Below, in pieces: positions 34,417 through 43,544 of a stretch of 59,198 bases of DNA. Position 1 is the first letter of the stretch. Each line of letters starts with the position of its first letter. The position numbers and the translations under genes were made by a program. The notes beneath the pieces are model-generated. The model was not told where the DNA came from and did not search any database. It worked only from the letters and a program-made list of their open reading frames with translations. Origin of the DNA: Caldilineaceae bacterium (GTDB taxonomy: Bacteria; Chloroflexota; Anaerolineae; Caldilineales; Caldilineaceae). The stretch covers positions 1-59,198 of the forward strand of contig WTGY01000143.1 of NCBI GenBank assembly GCA_011523365.1. Reading direction: 5' to 3'.

Positions 34417-36111
34417 ATGAACCCGTTTCGTGTACGAATTGGTAGCCGCCGTTCTTTGATTTTTGTGGCTGCACTAAGCATAGCAGGCCTGATGTTCGCA
34501 GCTTGCGTCCCTGTGGCTGCGCCGGCGGCCGACGCCCCGGCGGCAGCAGAAGCCGAAACTGACGAGGGGGGCACCCTCACGATTGGCTCGGTACAGGGCA
34601 GCGCCGCCATCCCCACATTCCTTCCCTGGAAAGCGCACAGCAGTGCGCAATCATTCCACTGGAACCTGTTCATGAACTCACTGGTGATGCAGGAGCACAG
34701 TACGCTCGAGTGGGTTCCGGATCTGGCCGAGAGCTATGAGATCAGTGAAGACGGCCTGACGTACACCTTTCATCTGCGGGAGGGTGTGACGTGGCATGAC
34801 GGCATGCCGTTTACTGCCCATGACGTCTCTTTCTCCTTCCACGCGGCCCTGCTGCCGGAAGGCGGATCGACTGCGTCCGGGGGGCTGAAGGATGCGATCG
34901 TAGGCGCACTTGACTACCAGGAAGGCAACGCAGAGAGTGCGGAGGGGATCCAGGTCCTGGACGATTACACGATCCAGTTTCAGTTGACCCAACCGCAGGT
35001 AACGATCATCGAGCGGTTCGCTATGCGAATTGCTCCGGCCCACGTATTTGAAGGGCTTGCGCCGGAGGAGTGGCTGCAGACCGAGTTCGCGACGACATTG
35101 CCTTTCGGTACCGGTCCGTTCGTGTTCAAGGAGTACATTCCCGATCAGCACACGATCTTTGAGCGCAATGAGAACTATTTCAAGGGTGCCCCATTGCTCA
35201 AGAACGCCGTAATTCGATTCTACGGTGACAACAGCGTCATGATCATCGCCCTGGAGAAGGGTGAGATCAACATGGTCGGATTCCTGAACCCGAGCGCTGA
35301 CGAGTTCGACAAGGTCACTAATCTACCCGGCATCGCCTGGGAGTACCAGGACAAGTTCCCGGCATACTTCTTCTCGATCACGTTCCAGGACGAGGCACTG
35401 GCGGACAAGCGGTTCCGGCAGGCGTTCCTGTACTCGATCGACCGTGTGGAGATTGCCACCCAGCTCTGGGGCAACGCGGACTTGACGAAGGTACAGCCGG
35501 TGTCGCAGTGGGCTCCTCCTCCGGGTGTTGAGCTGGATATTGAGGAGTACGCTTACAACCCCGAAAAGTCCAAGATGTTGCTGGAAGACATGGGCTGGGA
35601 CTTCGACCGCGTCGTCGAGATTGTCTGGTTTGGGACGGATATGCCCGATCAGCTGCCGATTCTGCAGCAGTTCATCGAAGGCGTGGGCATCAAGACCAAG
35701 CTGGTACAGACCGATGGGGCCAGGGGTCTGGAGGTCTTCTACGAGACCGGCGACTATGAGATCAGCTGGGTGGGAGGCTGGGGCCGGTCCTACTATCCCG
35801 ATACGACGGTTGTCGGGTGCGACCGCGTCTACCCCAACGGTTATAATTCGAGCCGCTACTGTAACGAGGAGCTGGATGCGCTTTACAATGAGGCGCTCGC
35901 CACGGTGGACGACGACGCACGCAATGAGTTGTACACGCGTGCGACCGCGATCTGGAATGATGAACTTCCGTGGATACCTCTGTATGCGCCACAGTCTCTG
36001 TTGCTGATACACGAGAATGTCAAGGGATGGCGGGACAGCCTGATCGGGCCTGAAGGATCGGCCACAATTGGTGCTGTCACCGATCTCGAGAAGTGGTACA
36101 TTGAGGAGTAG
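34417..36111 (+). CDS. Peptide/oligosaccharide ABC transporter solute-binding lipoprotein (family 5)
   Basis: 564 residues from the ATG at 34417, preceded by AAAGGAG. A signal ending in a lipobox (LMFAACVPVAAP) is followed by an Ala/Glu-rich linker and a family 5 domain (DppA/OppA type): LAESYEISEDGLTYTFHLRE and VTWHDGMPFTAHDVSFSF are hallmark segments. Such proteins bind di- or oligopeptides, but in this type of genome often oligosaccharides. It is followed by a stem-loop (36138-36175) and two Dpp-type permeases. No DppD/DppF ATPases are present. Confidence 0.93.
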   Translation: MNPFRVRIGSRRSLIFVAALSIAGLMFAACVPVAAPAADAPAAAEAETDEGGTLTIGSVQGSAAIPTFLPWKAHSSAQSFHWNLFMNSLVMQEHSTLEWVPDLAESYEISEDGLTYTFHLREGVTWHDGMPFTAHDVSFSFHAALLPEGGSTASGGLKDAIVGALDYQEGNAESAEGIQVLDDYTIQFQLTQPQVTIIERFAMRIAPAHVFEGLAPEEWLQTEFATTLPFGTGPFVFKEYIPDQHTIFERNENYFKGAPLLKNAVIRFYGDNSVMIIALEKGEINMVGFLNPSADEFDKVTNLPGIAWEYQDKFPAYFFSITFQDEALADKRFRQAFLYSIDRVEIATQLWGNADLTKVQPVSQWAPPPGVELDIEEYAYNPEKSKMLLEDMGWDFDRVVEIVWFGTDMPDQLPILQQFIEGVGIKTKLVQTDGARGLEVFYETGDYEISWVGGWGRSYYPDTTVVGCDRVYPNGYNSSRYCNEELDALYNEALATVDDDARNELYTRATAIWNDELPWIPLYAPQSLLLIHENVKGWRDSLIGPEGSATIGAVTDLEKWYIEE

Positions 36112-36137
36112 CTGCAGTGTAGCGCCGTCTGAATAGA

Positions 36138-36175
36138 ATCGGACCCGCCTGGCGTTGTGGGGCCAGGATTCCGAT
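36138..36175 (+). promoter_or_regulatory. Stem-loop between binding-protein and permease genes
   Basis: ATCGGA (36138-36143) pairs with TCCGAT (36170-36175), and CCTGGC (36148-36153) pairs with GCCAGG (36162-36167), with a small internal loop and an 8-nt apex. It lies 27 nt after the binding-protein stop codon. Confidence 0.5.
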
Positions 36176-36283
36176 GTTGGGCCAGCTCTCCTTTGGGGAA
36201 CAACAGTGGTGGGGTCGGCGCAAACCGACCCTACCGCCTCCCTCCCACCCTTCAGACCCTGGATGAACCGAGGGGGAACCACT

Positions 36284-37243
36284 TTGGGACGCTATATTTT
36301 ACGGCGTATCTTGATATCGTTCCCGGTATTGTTCGGCATCACGATCGTAACGTTCACATTCGCGAACCTGGCCCCGGGCGATCCGGTTACGGCGATGATC
36401 GACCCGATGAGCGGGATAGAACCGGGTGAGGTTGAGAAACTCAAAGAGGCGCTGGGCATCAACGAGCCGATTCCGGTGCGTTATGTTCTGTGGCTGAAGG
36501 AGGTTCTGCGCGGCAACCTGGGATACTCGTACGTCACGCACAGGCCGGTGGCCGCCATGATCGCTGAGCGGTTGCCGCAGACGTTGCAACTGATGTTTAC
36601 GGCCCTGAGCATCAGCATCCTTCTGGGCGTTTCACTAGGCATTTACGCTGCTTTCAACCAGTATTCATTCCTGGACAATGTGTTCACGCTGTTGGTGTTC
36701 ATTGGCATATCGGTGCCGGCTTTTTTCTTTGCCTTGCTGGCTATTTACATGTTCTCATTCAGGATACCTCTCTTTCCGACCTCTGGCATTAAGGAACCAT
36801 TGAGCACTCTGCCACCAATTATCGACCGTCTCCATCACCTGATCCTTCCGGCCACCGTTCTGGGGATTGAAGGGGTGGCAGGCTACCTGCGCTACACACG
36901 TTCGAGCGTTTTGGAGGTAATGCGCCAGGACTATGTAACCACTGCGCGGGCTAAAGGGCTGCGCGAACGCGCCGTCCGTATTGGTCACGTACTGCGCAAT
37001 GCGCTGCTGCCGCTGGTGACGATTGTCGGTTTGAGTCTGCCGAGCTTGATAGGCGGGGCACTGTTCATCGAAGTCCTATTTTCGTGGCCTGGAATGGCCC
37101 GCATGGCGATCGAGCACACGCTGGGCCGGGATTACCCTGTAATCATGGGGATCGGTCTGGTCTCTGCGACCATGGTTCTTTTCAGCAACCTGATTGCCGA
37201 CATCGTTTATACAGTCGTGGACCCCAGAATCCGCTATGAGTAG
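36284..37243 (+). CDS. ABC transporter permease (DppB/OppB type)
   Basis: 319 residues from the TTG at 36284, giving the family's usual start MGRYILRRILISFPVLFGI and having AGGGGG 7 bases upstream; an ATG at 36263 would add seven residues, and longer open frame upstream runs through the stem-loop. Six membrane helices, the LAPGDPV loop, and the ATPase-docking segment RQDYVTTARAKGLRERAV. It forms the channel with the DppC-type permease downstream. No ATPase gene is adjacent. Confidence 0.92.
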   Translation: MGRYILRRILISFPVLFGITIVTFTFANLAPGDPVTAMIDPMSGIEPGEVEKLKEALGINEPIPVRYVLWLKEVLRGNLGYSYVTHRPVAAMIAERLPQTLQLMFTALSISILLGVSLGIYAAFNQYSFLDNVFTLLVFIGISVPAFFFALLAIYMFSFRIPLFPTSGIKEPLSTLPPIIDRLHHLILPATVLGIEGVAGYLRYTRSSVLEVMRQDYVTTARAKGLRERAVRIGHVLRNALLPLVTIVGLSLPSLIGGALFIEVLFSWPGMARMAIEHTLGRDYPVIMGIGLVSATMVLFSNLIADIVYTVVDPRIRYE

Positions 37244-37311
37244 TTCGGTTCAGGCAATACTTAGAGCACGGAGAACCCTTCGGTAGTCCTCATTCCCGGA
37301 TAGAGGAAGAA

Positions 37312-38247
37312 ATGGCAGTCGAGGCGAAAGAGACGGCAAGGCAGGAGTCGTTTGTCAGCGAAGAGTTGCAGCATATGGTGCGCGGCGGGGCGGTCGTCGG
37401 ACTGCGCGAGCTGATCTGGCGCCGGTTCAGCCGGCACCGACTTGCGCTGGTATCGATTGCCATCATGTTTGTGCTGGCGCTTTCCGCGATCTTTGCCCCA
37501 TTGCTCAGCCGCCCAAATGACCCTTACACGGCCGACCTGCAGAACCTGCGGGCGCCACCCAGTTCTGAGCATATTCTGGGGACCGACCGCTCCGGACGGG
37601 ACATGCTGGCCCGTATTCTGCACGGCGGCCGCGTTTCGCTTTCGGTGGGACTGATAGCGACCTCGATCTATATTTCCATTGGCACGATTCTGGGCGGCGT
37701 GAGCGGTTATCGAGGCGGGGTGACCGATTTTGTCATTATGCGTATCACCGACATCGTGATGTGCTTCCCCAGTTTGCTCATCATCCTGACTCTGGTTGCG
37801 GTCATCGGCCCCAGCATATTCAATATCATGATTATTCTCGGTTTATTGGGGTGGCCGAGTATCGCGCGCCTGGTGCGGGGCGAGTTTTTGTCGCTGAGCG
37901 AACGTGATTTTGTGATGGCGGCGCGCTGTCTGGGCGCGACGGAGCGGGGTATCATTTTTCGTCATATTCTGCCGAACGTGGTGGGCCCTCTAGTGGTGGC
38001 CGCCACCTTCGGGATTGCCGGGGCTATTATGGCTGAGGCAGGGCTGAGCTTCCTGGGTCTGGGGGTGCAGGCGCCGCGGCCGAGTTGGGGCCAGATGTTG
38101 AGCGCGGCGACGTCGCTGACGACGCTGGAGAGAAGGCCCTGGATCTGGATGCCGCCGGGCGCGATGATTGCGATCACTGTGTTGAGCATCAATTTCATTG
38201 GCGACGGTTTGCGCGACGCGCTCGACCCGCGCACGATGCTGGATTAG
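37312..38247 (+). CDS. ABC transporter permease (DppC/OppC type)
   Basis: 311 residues, with an N-terminal cytoplasmic segment, then helices with the family motifs HILGTDRSGRDMLARILHG and the docking segment SERDFVMAARCLGATERGI. The C terminus ends in DALDPRTMLD, typical of DppC. GAGGAAGA precedes the ATG at 37312. It is the last gene of the transporter. The usual pair of DppD/DppF ATPase genes is missing, and a repeat array follows instead. Confidence 0.93.
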   Translation: MAVEAKETARQESFVSEELQHMVRGGAVVGLRELIWRRFSRHRLALVSIAIMFVLALSAIFAPLLSRPNDPYTADLQNLRAPPSSEHILGTDRSGRDMLARILHGGRVSLSVGLIATSIYISIGTILGGVSGYRGGVTDFVIMRITDIVMCFPSLLIILTLVAVIGPSIFNIMIILGLLGWPSIARLVRGEFLSLSERDFVMAARCLGATERGIIFRHILPNVVGPLVVAATFGIAGAIMAEAGLSFLGLGVQAPRPSWGQMLSAATSLTTLERRPWIWMPPGAMIAITVLSINFIGDGLRDALDPRTMLD

Positions 38248-38261
38248 GCCCCGTTTACATT

Positions 38262-38395
38262 TCAGGAAGGCCGGTCAGAAGTCAGAAAGACCGGAAATTC
38301 TGCAGGTCTGTGAGGGAAGTTTCTGGCTTGCGTGTTGTGATAAACAGATCGATCCGCGAAGGCACGCGAAGGGTCGCGAAGAACACCTAAGGCGT
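38262..38395 (+). repeat. CGCGAAG-type intergenic repeat, copy D
   Basis: One unit (38351-38389) with the conserved left flank (TTTACATTTCAGGAAGG, then GTGTTGTGATAAACAGATCG). An extra stretch with GGTCAGAAGTCAGAAAGACC is inserted between the two parts of the flank. It lies directly downstream of the DppC-type permease and before the glycosidase-like genes. Confidence 0.75.
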
Positions 38396-38437
38396 GTTGA
38401 GCTTTTTGGGATGCGCCTTCCTTATGGAGAGGGAACA

Positions 38438-40123
38438 GTGGCAGAGGCCGTTTATTTGACCGATATGTCAGAGTGTCTGCCTGAGGGGGCACTGTCGACG
38501 ACGCCGGAGAGGCACAAGTGGCAGGTGGTGGAGTACACTGCAGAGGAAGGCCTGGCTGGCCAAATGGTCTTCGCGCATGCGCTCTACGAGACGCCGGCTA
38601 TCACGTTGCCTCTAAACGTTGAGGGATGGCATGCGTTCAGCATTGGTTTCTGGCCCGGCGTGGAGCAGGAACATACAAGCCTGGTCAAGTACAGGCTGTC
38701 CGGTGAGGCCGTGTACACGGTTGTGGAGCACTATGTACAGAGCCCGTCGCTACCGGGGAATTACTGGGACAGAACGGAACTGGTCGAGACGTTCCCCCGG
38801 TTTGCCGACCTGACAGGACAGGACCTGCTTTTCAGCAAGCAGAATACCGCTCACCCTGCGACTCTGGCGTGTATCGCTTATGTCAAGCTAGTGCCGCTCA
38901 CGCAATCGGAAGTGGATGCTATAAAGCGCGACAGGGAGCAGAGGGAGACGCGCAGGGTCGTTGGCATGATTGACGGCGAAGGTCTGTTTCACCAGAAGTG
39001 TCCGACGACGAAGGCGGAGCTCCAGGAGCAGATTGAGCCATTTCGGTACGCGGATGTGGGAAAGGTGCTGTGGGGCGTCAACTTGAGCGATCTGACATAC
39101 TATCACTCCAAGGTGGGACGGTTCTATGGGACTGAGGATGCGGTGTGTCCTGTATTGCGCCACGAACACGCGCTAAAGAGCCACAAGGCGCTGGCGGATC
39201 AGGGTATCGTCCCGTTCGCGGCGGCGATGGAGTATGCGCATGAACTGGGCCTGGAGTTCCACACGTACTACCGGCTGAGCATCGTGGACAAGGCGCAACC
39301 CTACTTCTTTTTCTCGACAGAAACCAGATTTGTGCGGGACAACCCGGATTGCCGGATTGTGGCCAAGGATGGCTCGCCGCTGATGAAGGCCAGCTATGCC
39401 TTTCCGAAGGTACGGGATTTCATGGTCTCTCTTATGGAGGAGGCGATGGAATACGATATTGACGGGGTACACCTCTGCTTCACGCGCGGGCCGGAGTATA
39501 TCGGTTACGAGCAGCCGGTGCTGGACGAGTTCATGCGGCTCTATGGTGAGGACGCGCGGGAGGTAGCTGATGACGACGAGCGGCTGTACAGGGTCAAGGC
39601 GAGTTACCTGACGGAGTTTGTGCGGGCTGTGCGAGAGACGGCGGACCGGCACGGGGACAATAGAGGGCGCAGAATGCAGGTGTCGGCGATTTTTGAGGGC
39701 GGCAAGGAGGACATGCGCTATTTCGCCTACGATGCCTACACGTGGGTAGAGGAGAAACTGGTCGACTTCATCATCACAAATCCGCCTTCGGACCTGGTCA
39801 GGCTGGCGAAAGAGAACGGATGCCAGGTGTACATATTCGCTACGAAAGATGACAAGGTGCTGACGATGAAGCACGCGTACGCTGCCGGAATGGACGGGAT
39901 GGCCATTTGGGACATCAACACGACGCGTCCGGAAACGTGGGCGATAGAAAGCAGATTGGGGCACCGCGACGAAGTCATCGATCTGCCGAAACCGGAGCGG
40001 TATCCGAAGATGAAGCGGACCAGGTTGATCACGATTCGAGGCCGGGATTTTTCGCAGACGGTAGACAAGAACGTTCCCTCAGGATGGCCTCCAGAGCTGC
40101 TTGTCATTTACACCGGGGGATAA
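38438..40123 (+). CDS. TIM-barrel glycoside-hydrolase-like protein, copy 1
   Basis: 561 residues from the GTG at 38438, chosen because GGAGAGGGAACA lies just upstream and because it then aligns with the start of the next gene; an ATG at 38411 is also possible. Residues 1-170 form a beta-rich N-terminal domain (LPLNVEGWHAFSIGFWPG). The rest resembles the hypothetical glycosyl-hydrolase-like TIM barrels (GHL10 type): ALADQGIVPFAAAMEYAHEL, DGVHLCFTRGPEYIGYEQP and GMDGMAIWDINTT mark the strands. Acidic catalytic residues cannot be assigned. No signal peptide is seen, so it is cytoplasmic. The next gene, 22 bp away, is a paralogue with the same layout. Confidence 0.7.
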   Translation: MAEAVYLTDMSECLPEGALSTTPERHKWQVVEYTAEEGLAGQMVFAHALYETPAITLPLNVEGWHAFSIGFWPGVEQEHTSLVKYRLSGEAVYTVVEHYVQSPSLPGNYWDRTELVETFPRFADLTGQDLLFSKQNTAHPATLACIAYVKLVPLTQSEVDAIKRDREQRETRRVVGMIDGEGLFHQKCPTTKAELQEQIEPFRYADVGKVLWGVNLSDLTYYHSKVGRFYGTEDAVCPVLRHEHALKSHKALADQGIVPFAAAMEYAHELGLEFHTYYRLSIVDKAQPYFFFSTETRFVRDNPDCRIVAKDGSPLMKASYAFPKVRDFMVSLMEEAMEYDIDGVHLCFTRGPEYIGYEQPVLDEFMRLYGEDAREVADDDERLYRVKASYLTEFVRAVRETADRHGDNRGRRMQVSAIFEGGKEDMRYFAYDAYTWVEEKLVDFIITNPPSDLVRLAKENGCQVYIFATKDDKVLTMKHAYAAGMDGMAIWDINTTRPETWAIESRLGHRDEVIDLPKPERYPKMKRTRLITIRGRDFSQTVDKNVPSGWPPELLVIYTGG

Positions 40124-40145
40124 GAGAAGATTGAGGAGGGTTCCC

Positions 40146-41810
40146 ATGTGCGCAGAGCGTAAGGCCATCTACATTTCCGATATGGGCCGTTGTGAGCCTG
40201 GATCGGCCATTTCAGAGACGGCCAAGCATGGTCACTGGCGGGCCATCCCGTACGAAGCGGAGGGTGTGTCGGGCACGATGATAACGGCCGGCATTGAGTG
40301 CAAGGCGCCCACGCTTACCCTGCCTCTGGAGGTTGAAGGATGGTATGCCATCCATTTGGGTATCTGGACCAACTGGGTGGACAGGGTTACGCGGGTCAAG
40401 CTGACGGATGACCCCTGTTTCAGTACGGCGACGACGTTGTATCCGGACATAAAGAAGACGAACTATTTCGCGAGTATCGGCGAGGTGTATTGGAAATGCG
40501 CCGATCTGACGGGCCAAGCGTTGCATATCGGCCAGCAGAGCCACGGCACACCGTGGGCGTCGGGAATCGCCTATGTGAAGCTGGAGCCGTTGACCCCTGA
40601 AGAGGTTGCTGCGATCCAAGAGGACCGAGCCGGAAGCGATACGAAGCGACTGGTCGCCTACAACGACGCGTGGAGCGTTTTCGGGGAACGAACGCTGTAT
40701 ACGGAAGAAGATATCATCGAGGAGGTAGAGCCCTTTCGCGATACCGACTTCAAGAAACTTCTGTGGGGAATCGGCGCGGGGAGCATGGTGCAATATCTGT
40801 CCGAAGTGGGCGAACTTGCTGAGAAGGAGGGAATGAGCGACTTTTCGCGGTACTGTGACCGCCAGGCAGCAGAAAGTTTCCGTACGCTGAAGGAGAAGGG
40901 GATTGACCCTCTGAAGACGGTGATCGACCATGCCCACGATGTGGGTATCGAGCTGCATGGCACGTACCGCGTGGGCGGGTGGGTTTTTCCGCCACCGGAT
41001 GATTTTGAAGACGGCCTTTACCGCCAGCATCCTGAATGGCGCTGTGTGAGCCGGGACGGGCGACCGGTCGCGCGCCTGAGCTATGCTTTTCCAGGCGTCA
41101 AGGACTTTGTGATCTCGCTGTTTCGCGAGGTGGCGGAGCGGGGGGCGGACGGTGTCAACATGGCCTTTATACGCGGTCTGCCGTGTGTACTCTACGAGCA
41201 GCCGATCGTGGAAGGTTTTCAGAAGTTGCACGGACAGGATCCGCGAGAGCTGCCGGAGGATGATCCTGAATGGCTATCCTACAGAGCGAGTTGGATGACT
41301 TCATTCATGCGGGCGCTGCGCGAGGAGATGGACCGGGTGGGCGAGCGGCAGGGGCGACGAATTCAGGTATCGGCTTACGTAATCGAAACGCTGGCGTACA
41401 ATCTTGAGTATGGGCTGGATGTGGCAGCCTGGGCCGAGGAGGGGCTGGTTGATTTCATTATTCCCAACCCGTGGCACGGCGATATGGAGGTTGAGGTTGC
41501 CTCGTTCGTGGAGGTGACGCGCGGCACCGACTGCAAGGTCTACGCCGACATTTTGCCGCGGCGGATGGCGACGGGCGAGTACCGGCAGCGGGCATTGGAC
41601 TGCTACGCAGCGGGGGTCGACGGGCTGGCATTCTGGGACACGAACAGCCGTTACCCCTTCCTGGACGAATGGAGCATGATACGGCGTTTGGGGCATGAAG
41701 AGGCTTTGAGCGGGTGGGCGGCTGACGAGTGGCCTGCGTACCGGCTGGTGCCTTTGCACAGTATGGGGGGGCACCATATGGGTAGCTATTCGCCTTACTG
41801 GTCAGCTTGA
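40146..41810 (+). CDS. TIM-barrel glycoside-hydrolase-like protein, copy 2
   Basis: 554 residues from the ATG at 40146 with GGAGGG 5 bases upstream; extra upstream frame would overlap the preceding gene. It parallels the previous protein throughout: AIYISDMGRCEPGSAI for AVYLTDMSECLPEGAL, LPLEVEGWYAIHLGIW, DGVNMAFIRGLPCVLYEQP and GVDGLAFWDTNSRYP. There is no signal peptide. A tandem pair of divergent paralogues suggests two related substrates or a heterodimer. The expected role is cytoplasmic cleavage of an oligosaccharide brought in by the transporter upstream, which is inferred from position. Confidence 0.7.
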   Translation: MCAERKAIYISDMGRCEPGSAISETAKHGHWRAIPYEAEGVSGTMITAGIECKAPTLTLPLEVEGWYAIHLGIWTNWVDRVTRVKLTDDPCFSTATTLYPDIKKTNYFASIGEVYWKCADLTGQALHIGQQSHGTPWASGIAYVKLEPLTPEEVAAIQEDRAGSDTKRLVAYNDAWSVFGERTLYTEEDIIEEVEPFRDTDFKKLLWGIGAGSMVQYLSEVGELAEKEGMSDFSRYCDRQAAESFRTLKEKGIDPLKTVIDHAHDVGIELHGTYRVGGWVFPPPDDFEDGLYRQHPEWRCVSRDGRPVARLSYAFPGVKDFVISLFREVAERGADGVNMAFIRGLPCVLYEQPIVEGFQKLHGQDPRELPEDDPEWLSYRASWMTSFMRALREEMDRVGERQGRRIQVSAYVIETLAYNLEYGLDVAAWAEEGLVDFIIPNPWHGDMEVEVASFVEVTRGTDCKVYADILPRRMATGEYRQRALDCYAAGVDGLAFWDTNSRYPFLDEWSMIRRLGHEEALSGWAADEWPAYRLVPLHSMGGHHMGSYSPYWSA

Positions 41811-41849
41811 GGTGTGCGGATGCAGGCGAGGGTAGTGACGAAGCAGATC

Positions 41850-42080
41850 TTTGATCCGCGGAGGGATGTGGAGAACACTTTTTTTTCCGCGAAGGCACGC
41901 GAAGGGTCGCGAAGAACACTTTTTGATCCACGGAGGGCCACGGAGAACATCTCTTTGTCCGCGGAGGACGCGGAGAAACCCATTTCTTTCATCCGCGAAG
42001 TTACGCGAAGGGCCGCGAAGAACAGCAAGGGCGGACCGGGTTTTCTTCGCATGACTGCGTGGTTCTGTGCAGATTAGCCG
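41850..42080 (+). repeat. CGCGAAG-type intergenic repeat array, copy E
   Basis: About five units (41850-42030) of the two kinds seen in copy C, ending in GAACAC or GAACAG, with a right flank (ACCGGGTTTTCTTCGCATGA, then GCCGCAGTTTGC to about 42090) matching copy C. The remaining gap to 42232 shows only GGAGGGGG before the next ATG. Both large arrays (C and E) sit directly upstream of the duplicated Gfo/Idh/MocA genes. Confidence 0.85.
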
Positions 42081-42232
42081 CAGTTTGCTTCCCCAAATCG
42101 TTGCTCTAACAGACTCCAACAAGTCCTAAAGACTTCCCAACAGTCTGACTTACGTTTTCCTTCCGCTCATCGGTGTGAGGCCCGTTTTATCACATTCTCC
42201 GCCTTGAGCTACCTCGGAGGGGGAGTTTATCC

Positions 42233-43297
42233 ATGTTCGTGGACATGCAATCTGAGGACTATCAGCCTGTACTGCCTTCGGACCTGCGCCACGGTATCGG
42301 CATTGTGGGATGCGGCATCACGGTCCGCGAAGCGCAGGTGCCCGCCTACAAGAAGGCCGGCTACCATGTGGTCGCTTGTTGCGACAGGATAGAGGAGAGA
42401 GCGCACAGCGTTGCAGCCAGTTTCGGCATTCCGTTGGTCACAACGGACGTGGAAGAACTGTTATCGCATTCGGAGGTGCAGATTGTTGACCTGGCAGTAC
42501 ACGCTCACCAGCGGCTGCCACTGGTTGAGCAGATCGCGGCCGCCGGCAGGCACATACTTTCACAGAAGCCTCTGGCTCCCAGCTTGCGCGAGGCCGAGCG
42601 CATTGTCGAGATGTGCCGCGACGCGGGGGTAACGCTGATGGTCAATCACCAGGCGCGGTGGGCGCCACCTCATCGTGCGCTCAGACTCGTGGTCGAACGT
42701 GGCGTGTTGGGGCATGTCTACGCCATTACACATTTGCACCGGGGCTATCAGGACTACGGCTGGTATGCTGAGCGAGAGGAGTTCAACATCGTTGATCACG
42801 GTATCCACTATATTGATCTGAGCCGTTACTTCAGCGGTTACACTCCGCGGCGGGTGAAGGCGACGACCACAATGGTGCCCGGCCAGAATGCGGTATCGCC
42901 GATGATCTATACGATCCTTTTTGAATATGAGGAGTCGGCCCAGGTCATGACGAAGCTGCACTTTAACAATGTCGCTTCTGCGCCGGCTCTGCATGATCAT
43001 ATGTGGTACGTGGATGGGACGCGGGGGAGCGCACTGCTGAGCGATCCCGCGGGAACGGCCAGGTTGAGCGTGTCGTTCAAGGACTCTCCTGAACGGGTGC
43101 AGAGTTTCGATATCGCCGGTACGTGGGAGTATGAGGGGTTTGCCGGTTCGATGGGAGAGATGTTGCTGGCAGTGGAGGAGGGGCGGGAGCCGGAGAGTTC
43201 GGGTCGGGAGCATCTGGAGAGTTTGGGGCTGGCGTTGGCGGCGGTGGAGAGTGCCAGTTCGGGTGAGAGTGTGGAGTTGAGGCCCGGAACAGGCTGA
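42233..43297 (+). CDS. Gfo/Idh/MocA-family oxidoreductase, copy 2
   Basis: 354 residues, closely similar along its full length to the protein at 31488-32543: HGIGIVGCGITVREAQVPAY, SQKPLAPS, VTLMVNHQARWAPPHRALRL and VDHGIHYIDLSRYFSG. The Rossmann fold, catalytic Lys (QKP) and His are retained, so it should be an active NAD(P)-dependent sugar or cyclitol dehydrogenase. Unlike copy 1 it has no isomerase gene after it. GGAGGGGGAG precedes the ATG. The duplication includes the repeat array upstream. Confidence 0.92.
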   Translation: MFVDMQSEDYQPVLPSDLRHGIGIVGCGITVREAQVPAYKKAGYHVVACCDRIEERAHSVAASFGIPLVTTDVEELLSHSEVQIVDLAVHAHQRLPLVEQIAAAGRHILSQKPLAPSLREAERIVEMCRDAGVTLMVNHQARWAPPHRALRLVVERGVLGHVYAITHLHRGYQDYGWYAEREEFNIVDHGIHYIDLSRYFSGYTPRRVKATTTMVPGQNAVSPMIYTILFEYEESAQVMTKLHFNNVASAPALHDHMWYVDGTRGSALLSDPAGTARLSVSFKDSPERVQSFDIAGTWEYEGFAGSMGEMLLAVEEGREPESSGREHLESLGLALAAVESASSGESVELRPGTG

Positions 43298-43544
43298 CTT
43301 AACTCTCTTTTTCACTGAAAAGCTGGTTTATCGTTCTGTTGGCTGCCAGCGCAATCCGAAACTTGTAGGCAGCCGAGTGCCGCCGCCGTTAATTGACCAT
43401 CGTACTGCCCCTCCACAGGCTTGGTGAGTTGCTCCACTATACACCTTAGCTTGTGGTCCAGTTTTTGGGGCTAAGCTCACCTAACGGCAATGCTTTCGAT
43501 GTGCATGGGGCCGGGCATTTGAAATCGTCCTCCGCGTCTCAAGT

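Noticed and set aside
43298..43544. Possible small RNA or terminator between the convergent oxidoreductase and Uma2 genes
   Set aside because: CTCTTTTTC occurs after the oxidoreductase, but no convincing stem precedes it.
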